Assembly (NCBI GenBank): GCA_019420305.1
Contig: JAHZHL010000020.1
Span: forward strand, 1-64,000
Source: Bacillota bacterium
GTDB lineage: Bacteria > Bacillota > Clostridia > Peptostreptococcales > Anaerovoracaceae
DNA length: 64,000 nt
Direction: 5' to 3'
Shown: piece by piece, positions 51,679-60,910 of the stretch
How positions within the stretch are numbered: the first letter of the stretch is position 1
How the letters are laid out: each line of letters opens with the position of its first letter
Made by a program: the position numbers and the translations under genes
The notes under the pieces: generated by a model
Databases searched by the model: none
What the model was told of the DNA's origin: nothing
The model's input: only the letters and a program-made list of their open reading frames with translations

Positions 51679-51711
51679 TAATTATGATGTTGTGAGGAAA
51701 AAAGACGGTAC

Positions 51712-53904
51712 ATGAAGAGCAGAGAAGAGTTTTTACAAACCATTGCCGATTATAATCCGAAGTATGATTTGGAGTTGATCGGCAGGGCCTATGACAAGGC
51801 AAAAGAAATGCACGAAGGGCAGCTTAGAAAATCAGGTGAACCTTATTTGATTCATCCGCTGGCTGTAGCGGAAATTCTTGCTGACCTGGGTATGGACGAG
51901 GATACCATTGTCGCGGGATTGATGCATGATGTTGTGGAAGACACCCCCTACACTTCGGAAGAATTAAGAGAAGAATTCGGCGAAGAGGTGGAACTTCTGG
52001 TGGACGGCGTCACAAAACTGGGGTCTCTAAAATTCGAAAGTAAAGAACAGCGCCAGGCGGAAAATCTGCGAAAAATGTTTCTTGCGATGTCCAAGGATAT
52101 TCGTGTGCTCATCATTAAGCTGGCTGACCGCCTGCACAACATGCGGACGATCAATTACATGACCGAGCAGAAGATGATCGACAAATGCAAGGAGACACTG
52201 GAAATTTACGCGCCTCTGGCTGCCCGGCTGGGAATCTACGCCATGAAGTTCGAACTTGAGGACATTGCTCTCAAATACCTGGATCCGGAAGCCTATTACG
52301 GGCTGGTGGAGAAAGTCAGCGAACGAAAAGAAAAGCGGGAGGACGCGATACGCCAAGTAATTGATGAAATTAAAGAAGCGCTGGAGGATCTGCATATCCA
52401 CTATGATATTATGGGACGCTCCAAGCATTTTTACAGCATTTATAAGAAAATGAAATACCAGCACAAACAGCTGGATGAGATTTTTGATCTGACGGCAGTG
52501 CGCATTATCGTAGAAAATGTGCGGGACTGCTACGCGGTGCTGGGAATTGTCCATACTCTGTGGACGCCGATTCCCGGCCGCTTTAAAGACTATATCGCCA
52601 TGCCCAAGCCGAATATGTACCAGTCTCTGCATACGACGGTAATCGGCGATACAGGGAACCCCTTCGAGATCCAGATCCGGACCTATGAAATGCATAAAAT
52701 CGCGGAATACGGTATCGCGGCCCATTGGAAATACAAAGAGGGAATCACTCACGATAAAGAAGAGGTCAAGTTGGCGTGGCTGAGGCAGACGCTGGAATGG
52801 CAGAAGGATATGAACGATCCCAAAGAGTTTATGGAAACTCTGAAAGTCGATCTTTTCGCGAGCCAGGTGTTTGTGTTTACCCCTCAGGGAGATGTCATCG
52901 AGCTTCCCGCAGGATCCACGCCGCTGGATTTTGCCTTTAAAATCCATTCGGATATCGGCTGCAAGTGTGTAGGCGCCAAGGTGAACGGCAAAATGGTGAC
53001 CATCGACCATACCCTGGAAAACGGAAATATCGTAGAGATCGTCACTTCCCCCAACGCGGCGGGTCCGAGCATTGACTGGCTGAAAATCGCCAAGAGCAGT
53101 ACGGCGAGAAACAAGATCCGCCAGTGGCTAAAAAAAGAGAATAAGTCAGACGCGGTGGATCGGGGAAAGGATACGATTGACAAATATGTCCGCAAAAAAG
53201 GATATGAGCCGAAAGATGTCCTCAAAAATTCCTTTGTCAACCGGGCAGTAAAGGAATTGAATCTGAACAACCAGGATGAACTCTACAGCCAGCTGAGCCA
53301 TGGAGGCGCTTTCCAGAGCAAGGTGGGGACACTGCTTTTCAAATATTACAATGAAGAAAAGCAGGAACAGATGGAACGGGAACAGCACGAACAGATCGCC
53401 AGCAAAGAACCGGATGAACGCAGGATAAAAGAGGATCGAAAGCGCAGAGAAAACGCGGGGATCGTTGTGGAAGGCGTGGATAATCTGATGATCCGCATTG
53501 CCAGGTGCTGCAACCCGGTGCCGGGAGATGATATTATCGGCTTTATCACAAAGGGCAGGGGAATTTCGGTTCACAGAACCGACTGTCCGAATATTACGTC
53601 CCTTCCGGAATCAGAGAAAGCCCGCTTTATTCAGGTGCGCTGGGACGGGGACAAGCTGGATCAGACTTATACGGCGGATGTCAGCGTGATCGCCAGAGAC
53701 AGAAAGGGACTCTTCTCGGCGGTCTCCAGAGTCTGTGAAGATATGGACGTGCATATTGATGGCGTAAACGCCAAGAGCAGTAAAGATGAGACTATCAATG
53801 TCACGCTGACTCTTTCCATATCAAGCCGGGATCAGATCGAGAAGGTTCTGCGGGCTCTGCGGAGCGTACCGGGCGTTTCGGATGTGTTCCGGACAAAGCC
53901 GTAG
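51712..53904 (+). CDS. relA: Bifunctional (p)ppGpp synthetase/hydrolase
   Basis: Stringent-response enzyme of 730 residues with the full Rel layout. HD hydrolase: HEGQLRKSGEPYLIHPLAVA, LMHDVVEDT and KLADRLHNM within 1-160. Synthetase at about 220-345 (GRSKHFYSIYKKMKYQ, FDLTAVRIIV, PKPNMYQSLHTTV). TGS at about 385-450 (VFTPQGDVIELPAGSTPLDFA). A zinc-finger/CC region follows (ARCCNPVPGDDIIGF), then ACT at 655-730. Both activities should be intact. ATG follows GTGAGGAAAAAAGACGGTAC. The small HD protein at 13368 could add a second hydrolase for the same alarmone. Confidence 0.95.
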   Translation: MKSREEFLQTIADYNPKYDLELIGRAYDKAKEMHEGQLRKSGEPYLIHPLAVAEILADLGMDEDTIVAGLMHDVVEDTPYTSEELREEFGEEVELLVDGVTKLGSLKFESKEQRQAENLRKMFLAMSKDIRVLIIKLADRLHNMRTINYMTEQKMIDKCKETLEIYAPLAARLGIYAMKFELEDIALKYLDPEAYYGLVEKVSERKEKREDAIRQVIDEIKEALEDLHIHYDIMGRSKHFYSIYKKMKYQHKQLDEIFDLTAVRIIVENVRDCYAVLGIVHTLWTPIPGRFKDYIAMPKPNMYQSLHTTVIGDTGNPFEIQIRTYEMHKIAEYGIAAHWKYKEGITHDKEEVKLAWLRQTLEWQKDMNDPKEFMETLKVDLFASQVFVFTPQGDVIELPAGSTPLDFAFKIHSDIGCKCVGAKVNGKMVTIDHTLENGNIVEIVTSPNAAGPSIDWLKIAKSSTARNKIRQWLKKENKSDAVDRGKDTIDKYVRKKGYEPKDVLKNSFVNRAVKELNLNNQDELYSQLSHGGAFQSKVGTLLFKYYNEEKQEQMEREQHEQIASKEPDERRIKEDRKRRENAGIVVEGVDNLMIRIARCCNPVPGDDIIGFITKGRGISVHRTDCPNITSLPESEKARFIQVRWDGDKLDQTYTADVSVIARDRKGLFSAVSRVCEDMDVHIDGVNAKSSKDETINVTLTLSISSRDQIEKVLRALRSVPGVSDVFRTKP

Positions 53905-53939
53905 AAATCAGCGGGAAATATAAAAGCAGGAGTATAAAG

Positions 53940-54389
53940 ATGAGAGCAGTTGTGCAGAGAGTTACAGAAGGAGATGTCACGGTAGACGGAAACGTAACGG
54001 GCGCGATCCGGAACGGACTTGTCGTCCTTCTCGGAGTGGCGGAGGACGATATAGACGCGGACGCGGAATACATCGCGGGAAAAGTGGCAGGACTCCGCGT
54101 ATTTGAGGATGAAGACGGAAAGATGAATCGTTCGGTACAGGATATAGGAGGACAGATTCTGGCGATCTCCCAGTTCACGCTGCTGGGAGATGTGCGAAAA
54201 GGCAAACGCCCCAGCTTTACGAAAGCGGCGCCTCCCGAGGAGGCGGATCGCCTGTATCAGAAGTTTATGGAGCTTCTGAAGCAGCAGGGACTTCCTGTGG
54301 AAGCCGGCGTCTTTCAGGCGGACATGCTCGTTCGAATTTATAACGATGGTCCGGTAACCATTTTGCTGGACAGCAAAAAAACATTCTAA
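53940..54389 (+). CDS. dtd: D-aminoacyl-tRNA deacylase
   Basis: Proofreading enzyme removing D-amino acids (and glycine from tRNA-Ala); 149 residues, standard. The two active-site motifs are SQFTLLGDVRKG near 78-89 and the Gly-cisPro loop, NDGPVTILLDS near the C-terminus. ATG at 53940 follows AAAGCAGGAGTATAAAG. It lies 35 bases after relA, a very common pairing in Firmicutes. Confidence 0.95.
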   Translation: MRAVVQRVTEGDVTVDGNVTGAIRNGLVVLLGVAEDDIDADAEYIAGKVAGLRVFEDEDGKMNRSVQDIGGQILAISQFTLLGDVRKGKRPSFTKAAPPEEADRLYQKFMELLKQQGLPVEAGVFQADMLVRIYNDGPVTILLDSKKTF

Positions 54390-54403
54390 GGAGAAGGAGA
54401 TTT

Positions 54404-55027
54404 ATGAAGATCATCAATATGCCCAGCGGACCGCTGGCAGTAAACACCTATCTGGCCTTTGACGAAGATACGAAAAAAGGATTTATTGTAGATCCGGGCG
54501 GATATAATCCGCAGCTGACACAGAGAATCGCAAGCGAAGGGCTTGATATTGAATATATTATACTGACCCATGGACACAGCGATCATATCGGAGGCGTAAA
54601 GCAACATAAAGAAGAACTGCCTCACGCAAAGCTGGTCGCCGATGCCGCGGAAGTGCCGATGCTGGCGGACGCGGCAGCGAATATGAGTACTATGATGGGC
54701 GGGGCAGTCACCTTGACCCCGGACATTACGGTAAACGATGGAGATACGCTGCAGGTGGGGAACATGGAACTGAAATTCCTTCATACGCCGGGCCATTCTC
54801 CGGGAGGTATGTGCATCGTGACCGGCAATGTCGTATTCAGCGGCGATACGCTCTTCTGCGCTTCCATCGGAAGAACGGATTTCCCGGGATGCTCCTTTAA
54901 CGATCTGGCGGAGGCTATCCGCACAAAGCTGTATGTCCTGCCGGATGACACCCAGGTTCTGCCGGGCCACATGGGACCGACCACAATCGGCTATGAAAAG
55001 GAGAATAACCCATTTGTACGCCCTTAA
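54404..55027 (+). CDS. MBL-fold metallo-hydrolase (glyoxalase II-like)
   Basis: Metallo-beta-lactamase fold hydrolase of 207 residues. The metal motif THGHSDHIGG near 58-67, the His in HTPGHSPGG near 128-136 and the Asp in FSGDTLF near 147-153 are complete. The small size and place after dtd match the YqgX/GloB-like group; thioester cleavage is typical of relatives, but the natural substrate is unknown. ATG follows AAGGAGAAGGAGATTT. Its end overlaps the hemZ start by 14 bases. Confidence 0.9.
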   Translation: MKIINMPSGPLAVNTYLAFDEDTKKGFIVDPGGYNPQLTQRIASEGLDIEYIILTHGHSDHIGGVKQHKEELPHAKLVADAAEVPMLADAAANMSTMMGGAVTLTPDITVNDGDTLQVGNMELKFLHTPGHSPGGMCIVTGNVVFSGDTLFCASIGRTDFPGCSFNDLAEAIRTKLYVLPDDTQVLPGHMGPTTIGYEKENNPFVRP

Positions 55028-56375
55028 ACTGGAAAATGTAAAAAATCGGAATCTTTACGAGGAACTGATTAAACTGTTTCTCCCTCCTTCCCGGTACCGG
55101 ATCTTTACGGACAGCGACGCGGAGATCCCGGAAGACGCGGTTATTTTCCGGGAAGAAGGCGATAAAGATGAGGTCAAGCGGCAGATTTACCAGTATCTGA
55201 ACCAGCAGACCGGACTGCGGCCAAAGTGGGGCATTCTCACAGGCATCCGTCCCGTAAAACTGGCTGGAGAGCTGTGCCGGAAGCTGGGAAGCGAAGACGC
55301 CGCGGAAAACTATTTACAAGAAAAATATTATGTAAACAAGGAAAAGACAGAGCTTCTGCTGCGGCTTTACCACGATCAGCAAAGGGAGCTTGGGGTTCCG
55401 GAGGAAAAATCGGCGGGAATCTATATCGGCATTCCTTTCTGCCCCACCAGATGTCTCTATTGTTCCTTTACGTCAAATCAGGCAGATCCGGAAGAGATGG
55501 AGCGATATCTGGAGGCGCTGTTTTCGGAAATCGCGTTTGTCGGGAGGAATATGCGCCGGGATGGGATTTTCGCGGAGTCGATCTACATAGGAGGTGGAAC
55601 GCCTACTTCCCTGGACGCCGGACAGCTGGAAAGGCTGCTTTCCCAGATCCGGATCCACTTTGATCTGTCGCGGCTTCGGGAGTTTACTGTGGAAGCGGGA
55701 AGGCCCGATACGGTGACGCAGGAAAAGCTGGAAGTCCTGCGTTCCTTCGGCGTGGATCGGATCAGTATTAATCCGCAGTCCATGCACGATAAAACCCTCG
55801 AAACCATTGGCCGTTCCCACAGTACCCGGGATACCCTGCGGGCCTTCGCGGCCGCGAGGAAAACAGGCGGCTTTCTCATCAATATGGATCTGATTGCCGG
55901 CCTTCCGGGAGAAACCACAGAGGATTTCGAAGACTCTCTGCGGAAGACAGCGGAGCTTATGCCGGATAATATCACCCTCCACACCCTGGCGGTCAAACGT
56001 TCCTCCAGGCTGAAAGAGATGGATGAGCATTTTCATTACCGGTTTCAGGAGCAGACCGAAGAAATGCTGGAAAAGGCAAGAGCCTTTCTTACGGAAAAGG
56101 GCTGGCGTCCCTATTATCTGTACCGCCAAAAGCATACGGCGGGAAGTACGGAAAATCTGGGATATTGCCGGAACCATTCCATGAGCGTGTATAATGTCCG
56201 CATTATGGAGGAGGCGCAGAGCATTATCGCCCTGGGCGCCGGAGGAATCACAAAAGTGTATTACCCGCGGGAAAACCGGCTGGAGCGGGTGCCGAACGTG
56301 TCAAATTATGAGATTTATATAGAACGCATTGAGGAAATGCTGGAGCGAAAGAGAAAGAATTTATTCAGGAGGTAA
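55014..56375 (+). CDS. hemZ: HemZ-type radical SAM coproporphyrinogen dehydrogenase
   Basis: Radical SAM protein of 453 residues, of the HemZ branch of the HemN family, thought to convert coproporphyrinogen III anaerobically. The iron-sulfur motif FCPTRCLYCSF is near residues 142-152, followed by YIGGGTPTSL, VEAGRPDT and SINPQSM. About 130 residues precede the radical domain, the HemZ feature. I place the start at TTG 55014 because AAGGAG (54998-55003) is ten bases upstream. An in-frame ATG at 54993 has no ribosome site. There are no other heme genes nearby, so the true role in this organism is open. Confidence 0.88.
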   Translation: MYALKLENVKNRNLYEELIKLFLPPSRYRIFTDSDAEIPEDAVIFREEGDKDEVKRQIYQYLNQQTGLRPKWGILTGIRPVKLAGELCRKLGSEDAAENYLQEKYYVNKEKTELLLRLYHDQQRELGVPEEKSAGIYIGIPFCPTRCLYCSFTSNQADPEEMERYLEALFSEIAFVGRNMRRDGIFAESIYIGGGTPTSLDAGQLERLLSQIRIHFDLSRLREFTVEAGRPDTVTQEKLEVLRSFGVDRISINPQSMHDKTLETIGRSHSTRDTLRAFAAARKTGGFLINMDLIAGLPGETTEDFEDSLRKTAELMPDNITLHTLAVKRSSRLKEMDEHFHYRFQEQTEEMLEKARAFLTEKGWRPYYLYRQKHTAGSTENLGYCRNHSMSVYNVRIMEEAQSIIALGAGGITKVYYPRENRLERVPNVSNYEIYIERIEEMLERKRKNLFRR

Positions 56376-56378
56376 ATC

Positions 56379-57632
56379 ATGTTAACGAGCGCACCAAAAG
56401 GTACAAAGGATATATTACCGTCACAGGTGTACAAATGGCATTATGTCGAAAAAGCCTTCGCGGATCTTTGCGGCAGGTATGGATTTTCGGAAATCCGCAC
56501 CCCGAGTTTTGAGCATACGGAACTGTTCGCCAGAGGCGTAGGCGATACCACCGATATTGTACAGAAGGAAATGTATACCTTTGAGGACTACGGAAAGAGA
56601 AGCATTACACTGAAACCGGAAGGGACTTCTCCGGTAGCCCGCGCCTTTGTGGAGCACAAAGCCTATGCCGATGTGCAGCCCACCAAATATTATTACAACA
56701 CCCCTTGCTTCCGTTATGAAAAGCCTCAGTCCGGCCGTCTGCGGGCCTTTCACCAGTTCGGCGTGGAAGTGTTCGGCACCAGCGATATGATCGCGGACGC
56801 GGAAGTCATCTGCCTTGCCAACGATTTTCTGCAGGAACTGGGGATCAAAAACGTGGAATTGCAAATCAACAGTGTAGGATGTCCGGAATGCAGGAAAGCT
56901 CACAGAAAAGCTCTGCGGGATTTTCTGCGTCCAAAATACGATGAACTCTGCGATACCTGCAAAGACAGGTATGAAAGAAATCCGCTGCGGATTTTGGATT
57001 GTAAATCTCCGGTCTGCCAGGAGCTTGTAAAGGGCGCGCCGCTGATGATCGATTATCTGTGCGATGACTGTAAACAATCTTTTGAGCAGGTTCAGAAAAA
57101 TCTTACCAGCATGGGGGTTGAATTTGTTGTTAATCCGGGAATCGTAAGAGGGCTGGATTATTATACAAAGACTGCCTTTGAATTTGTTACGACCAGTATC
57201 GGGGCACAGGGAACCGTCTGTGGAGGCGGCAGATACGATCATTTGATGGAGGAGCTGGGAGGACCGCCAATTCCCGGCGTAGGATTCGGTCTGGGAATCG
57301 AGCGTCTGCTCCTTACCATGGAGGCAAACGGAATCGAGATTCCTGAGCCGGACACGACGGAAGTGTTCATCGCGGTCATGGGAGATGAAGCAAAGGCCTT
57401 CGGACTTAAGCTGCTGCACCAGCTGCGGCAGAAGGGCGTGCGGGCGGAAATGGACTCCCTTGCCCGAAATATCAAGGGACAGTTCAAATATGCCAACCGG
57501 ATTCACGCCAAGAAAACCGTTGTAATCGGAGAAAACGAGCTGGCGGAAAAGAAAGTGTCCATCAAGGATATGGCGACCTCGGAGCAGAGGGAAGTGGATA
57601 TGGACAATATTTTGCAGGAACTGATAAATTAG
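56379..57632 (+). CDS. hisS: Histidyl-tRNA synthetase
   Basis: Class II aminoacyl-tRNA synthetase of 417 residues. Motif 1/2 regions (GTSPVARAFVEH, FRYEKPQSGRLRAFHQFGVE), the histidine-specific RGLDYYTKTAFEF near 257-269 and GGGRYDHLM, and motif 3 GVGFGLGIERLL are all present, with the anticodon-binding domain at the C-terminus. ATG follows CAGGAGGTAAATC, three bases after hemZ. No T-box leader precedes it. Confidence 0.96.
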   Translation: MLTSAPKGTKDILPSQVYKWHYVEKAFADLCGRYGFSEIRTPSFEHTELFARGVGDTTDIVQKEMYTFEDYGKRSITLKPEGTSPVARAFVEHKAYADVQPTKYYYNTPCFRYEKPQSGRLRAFHQFGVEVFGTSDMIADAEVICLANDFLQELGIKNVELQINSVGCPECRKAHRKALRDFLRPKYDELCDTCKDRYERNPLRILDCKSPVCQELVKGAPLMIDYLCDDCKQSFEQVQKNLTSMGVEFVVNPGIVRGLDYYTKTAFEFVTTSIGAQGTVCGGGRYDHLMEELGGPPIPGVGFGLGIERLLLTMEANGIEIPEPDTTEVFIAVMGDEAKAFGLKLLHQLRQKGVRAEMDSLARNIKGQFKYANRIHAKKTVVIGENELAEKKVSIKDMATSEQREVDMDNILQELIN

Positions 57633-57641
57633 GAGACAAGA

Positions 57642-59417
57642 ATGAGCGATATTTACAAGAGGACCCACATGTGCGGGGTTCTGACGGAAAAAAACATTGA
57701 GGAACAGGTTGTGCTGAACGGTTGGGTACAGAAAAGAAGAAACCTGGGAGGCCTGATTTTCTGCGACATCCGGGATAAAACCGGAATCGTGCAGGTTGTG
57801 TTCAACGATAAAATTCCTCAGGAGCTGTTTGAAAAGGCGGACCGGCTGCGCAGCGAGTACGTTGTGGGAGTAAAGGGGATTGTAAAAGAGCGGGAATCCA
57901 AAAATCCGGATCTTGCTACCGGCGGGATTGAAGTGTTCGCGGAGGATCTGGTAATCTACTCGGAAGCGGATACGCCGCCGATTTACATTAAAGACGATGA
58001 TAACGTAGATGACAATCTGCGTCTGCAATATCGGTATCTGGATCTGAGAAAGCATAAAATGCAGCAGAACCTGACCTTCCGCCACAAGCTGACCAAGCTG
58101 GCGAGAGATTATTTTGACAGCCAGGGATTTACGGAAGTGGAAACGCCTATGATGATCAAATCCACGCCGGAAGGGGCGAGAGACTATCTGGTTCCCAGCC
58201 GGGTAAGCCCGGGAAGCTTTTACGCGCTGCCTCAGTCACCGCAGATGTACAAGCAGCTGCTGATGGTTGCGGGTACGGATCGGTATATGCAGATCGTAAA
58301 ATGCTTCCGTGACGAGGATCTGCGCGCGGATCGGCAGCCGGAATTTACGCAGATCGACCTGGAAATGTCCTTTGTGGATCAGGACGATGTCATCGAGATT
58401 CAGGAAGGCTTTCTGAAACGGGTTTTTAAAGAACTGATGAACATTGAGATTGAAACGCCCTTTCCGCGGATTTCCTATCAGGAAGCCATGGAACGCTACG
58501 GGAGCGATAAACCGGACACCCGGTTCGGCTTTGAGCTTAAGAAATTAAACGATATTGTTTCCGGATGCGAATTCAAAGTCTTTACCGACGCCCTGGCGGC
58601 GGGAGGCGATGTGCGGGGAATCTGTATTACCGGAGGCGCGTCCCAGTATACGAGAAAGAAAATCGACAAACTGACGGAAGCGGTAAAAAGTTACGGCGCC
58701 AAAGGCATGGTATGGATCAAGATAGAAGGAGATAAGATCGCTTCTTCCGTAAACAAGTTCTTCTCCCCGGAAGAACTGGGAAAGATCGCGGATGTCTTTG
58801 AGGCGAAGGCAGGAGATCTGATTCTGATCATTTCCGATAAAAAACAGGTGGTTTTCGACAGCTTAGGATTCCTGCGCCGCCACATTGCCGGGGAAATGGG
58901 ACTTTTAGACGATCACCAGTACAACCTTCTCTGGGTAGTGGACTTTCCACTCTATGAGTACGATGAGGAAACAGGCGAGTATCACGCGAAGCATCATCCG
59001 TTTACGTCTCCGAATCCGGAGGATCTGGATCGGCTGGAAAGCGATCCCGGAAGTGTCAAGGCGCAGGCCTATGACATTGTGTTAAACGGCGTGGAGCTGG
59101 GCGGAGGCAGTATCCGTATCCATGATCGGAATCTGCAGGAGAGAATGTTCAGAGTGCTGGGATTATCCCAGGAAGAAATTGACGAAAAGTTCGGGTTCCT
59201 TGTGGAAGCCTTCAAATACGGCGCGCCGCCTCACGGCGGACTTGCTTACGGCCTCGACCGGCTGGTAATGCTGCTGACTCACCAGAGCAGCATTCGGGAA
59301 GTCATCGCCTTCCCAAAGAATCAGGCGGCTCAGTGCATGGTAAGCCAGGCGCCTTCGCCGGTCAGCGAAGAGCAGCTGGCGGAACTGGGAATCCGGCTTG
59401 AAAAGACAGAGGAATGA
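57642..59417 (+). CDS. aspS: Aspartyl-tRNA synthetase
   Basis: Class II synthetase of 591 residues, the long bacterial form with the GAD insertion (about 290-420). N-terminal OB fold (VVLNGWVQKRRNLGGLIF), motif 2 CFRDEDLRADRQPEFTQID near 222-240 and motif 3 AYGLDRLVMLL near 535-545. It starts ten bases after hisS with AGGAGACAAG. Whether it also charges tRNA-Asn cannot be judged by eye. The stop overlaps the nadD start (ATGA). Confidence 0.96.
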   Translation: MSDIYKRTHMCGVLTEKNIEEQVVLNGWVQKRRNLGGLIFCDIRDKTGIVQVVFNDKIPQELFEKADRLRSEYVVGVKGIVKERESKNPDLATGGIEVFAEDLVIYSEADTPPIYIKDDDNVDDNLRLQYRYLDLRKHKMQQNLTFRHKLTKLARDYFDSQGFTEVETPMMIKSTPEGARDYLVPSRVSPGSFYALPQSPQMYKQLLMVAGTDRYMQIVKCFRDEDLRADRQPEFTQIDLEMSFVDQDDVIEIQEGFLKRVFKELMNIEIETPFPRISYQEAMERYGSDKPDTRFGFELKKLNDIVSGCEFKVFTDALAAGGDVRGICITGGASQYTRKKIDKLTEAVKSYGAKGMVWIKIEGDKIASSVNKFFSPEELGKIADVFEAKAGDLILIISDKKQVVFDSLGFLRRHIAGEMGLLDDHQYNLLWVVDFPLYEYDEETGEYHAKHHPFTSPNPEDLDRLESDPGSVKAQAYDIVLNGVELGGGSIRIHDRNLQERMFRVLGLSQEEIDEKFGFLVEAFKYGAPPHGGLAYGLDRLVMLLTHQSSIREVIAFPKNQAAQCMVSQAPSPVSEEQLAELGIRLEKTEE

Positions 59418-60022
59418 AACGAATCGGAATTTTAGGCGGGACATTTGATCCCATACACAACGGACATATTGGTCTGGCGGAGGATGCCATGGAGCAGGCG
59501 GGGCTTGCTAAGGTCATTCTCATCCCCGCCAGGCTGCAGCCTTTCAAATTAGATAAACAGATAACCGAAGGGAATTACAGGCTGGAAATGGCGAAGCTCG
59601 CGGCAGCCCCGATAAAAGGCTTGGAAGTCTCTGACTACGAGCTGCGGCATGATAGTATTTCCTACACTTATAAAACATTGCGGGCTATGGTTTTGGAGGA
59701 AGGGCTGGAAAAAAAATCCTGTCTGTATTTTATCACCGGAACAGACGCGTTTTTGAAGGTTTCCACCTGGAAACACGCAGAAGAGATGCTCCGAAATTAT
59801 TCCTTCGCGGTAGGCTCACGTCCTGGGTACCGGGACGCGGAACTCGACCGGTGTATAGAGCGTCTTAAAACCGTCTATAATACAGATATTGTAAAAATCG
59901 AAAACCGGAAGCGGGACATTTCCGCTACCGAAATCCGGCATCGGCTGGAAGGAGGAAAGAGTCTGTCCGGTCTGGTTCCGGAAGCAGTAGAAAGGTACAT
60001 TGAAGAACATGGACTCTATTGA
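59414..60022 (+). CDS. nadD: Nicotinate-nucleotide adenylyltransferase
   Basis: NAD biosynthesis enzyme, nicotinate mononucleotide to deamido-NAD; 202 residues. GGTFDPIHNGH at residues 8-18 and ISATEIRHRL near 171-180 are the adenylyltransferase signatures. It overlaps aspS by four bases (ATGA) and yqeK by 14, forming the usual nadD-yqeK-rsfS set. Confidence 0.96.
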   Translation: MKRIGILGGTFDPIHNGHIGLAEDAMEQAGLAKVILIPARLQPFKLDKQITEGNYRLEMAKLAAAPIKGLEVSDYELRHDSISYTYKTLRAMVLEEGLEKKSCLYFITGTDAFLKVSTWKHAEEMLRNYSFAVGSRPGYRDAELDRCIERLKTVYNTDIVKIENRKRDISATEIRHRLEGGKSLSGLVPEAVERYIEEHGLY

Positions 60023-60575
60023 GACTTATATTGAAAAGAATCTGTCGGAGAAACGCAGAAAACATGTATACGGGGTCGTCCATACGGCTCAGAAGCTGGC
60101 AGGGCAGTACGGATGCGATCGAGAAAAAGCAAAGCTCGCGGCCTTGTTTCACGATATGTTCCGCAGTACGCCTGTCGATGTGCTGAATATGTACGTACGG
60201 CAGCTGGAGATGGATCCGGTTTATCTGGACAACGCCAATCTGGCTCACGGACCGATTGCGGCAAAGATTATGAAACGGGATTACGGCATTACCGATCCGG
60301 ATCTGTTGAACGCGGTAAGGTATCATACCACCGGAAGGGCAGGAATGTCTCTTCTGGAAAAGGTGCTTTATCTTGCCGACGCCATCGAGCCGGGGAGGAA
60401 TTATCCGGGGGTGGAAGAGATAAGAAAACGAGCGGAAACCTCGCTGGATGACGCCTGTCTGCTTTCGATGGAACGTTCCATCCGGTATATAGAAGAAAGG
60501 GGATTGTTTCTCCACGAAGATACGATAAAAGCGCGAGATGATTTAAAAAAGAAGGGAGAAAAAAATGGATTGTAA
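60009..60575 (+). CDS. yqeK: YqeK-type HD phosphohydrolase
   Basis: HD-domain hydrolase of 188 residues of the YqeK family, known elsewhere to split Ap4A symmetrically. HVYGVVHTAQKLA near 20-32, the pair LFHDMFRS near 48-55, HGPIAAKI, VRYHTTGR and LADAIEPGR are the metal-site segments. I chose ATG 60009 over TTG 60000. It overlaps nadD by 14 bases and rsfS by 11, so translation is coupled. Confidence 0.93.
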   Translation: MDSIETYIEKNLSEKRRKHVYGVVHTAQKLAGQYGCDREKAKLAALFHDMFRSTPVDVLNMYVRQLEMDPVYLDNANLAHGPIAAKIMKRDYGITDPDLLNAVRYHTTGRAGMSLLEKVLYLADAIEPGRNYPGVEEIRKRAETSLDDACLLSMERSIRYIEERGLFLHEDTIKARDDLKKKGEKNGL

Positions 60576-60909
60576 GGACATGGCACTTTTTGCGGCAAAG
60601 GTCCTGGACAACAAGAAAGCCAGAGATATTGTAGCGATTCATATCGGCAGCAAGGCAGCCTTTGCCGATTATATGGTACTCGCTTCCGGCGGAAGCGAGC
60701 GGCAGGTCGGTACTTTGTGCGACGAACTGGAAGAGCAGTTTGAAAAAGAGGGCGTCTTTGTAAAAAGCATTGAGGGAAAGAAGACCTCCGGCTGGATATT
60801 GATGGACTACGGTGATATTATTGTAAACCTGCTGACCGTCGAGATGCGGGAAAAATATAATATCGAAAAAGTCTGGGGAGACTGCGAATTTTTAAACCTG
60901 GAGGATTAA
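60565..60909 (+). CDS. rsfS: Ribosomal silencing factor RsfS
   Basis: Protein of 114 residues that binds ribosomal protein L14 and blocks subunit joining in poor conditions. The family core is plain: DNKKARDIVAIHI, FADYMVLASGGSERQV, and WILMDYGDIIVNLLTVEMREKYNIEKVW. ATG follows AAGGGAGAAAAA at the end of yqeK. leuS starts two bases after its stop, a frequent arrangement. Confidence 0.95.
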   Translation: MDCKDMALFAAKVLDNKKARDIVAIHIGSKAAFADYMVLASGGSERQVGTLCDELEEQFEKEGVFVKSIEGKKTSGWILMDYGDIIVNLLTVEMREKYNIEKVWGDCEFLNLED

Positions 60910-60910
60910 G

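Noticed and set aside
56340..56400. T-box leaders for hisS, aspS or leuS
   Set aside because: These genes start 1-10 bases after their neighbours, leaving no space for a leader.
56421..58085. A 554-codon minus-strand ORF opposite hisS and aspS
   Set aside because: It is a long shadow of two conserved synthetase genes; no ribosome site or domain.
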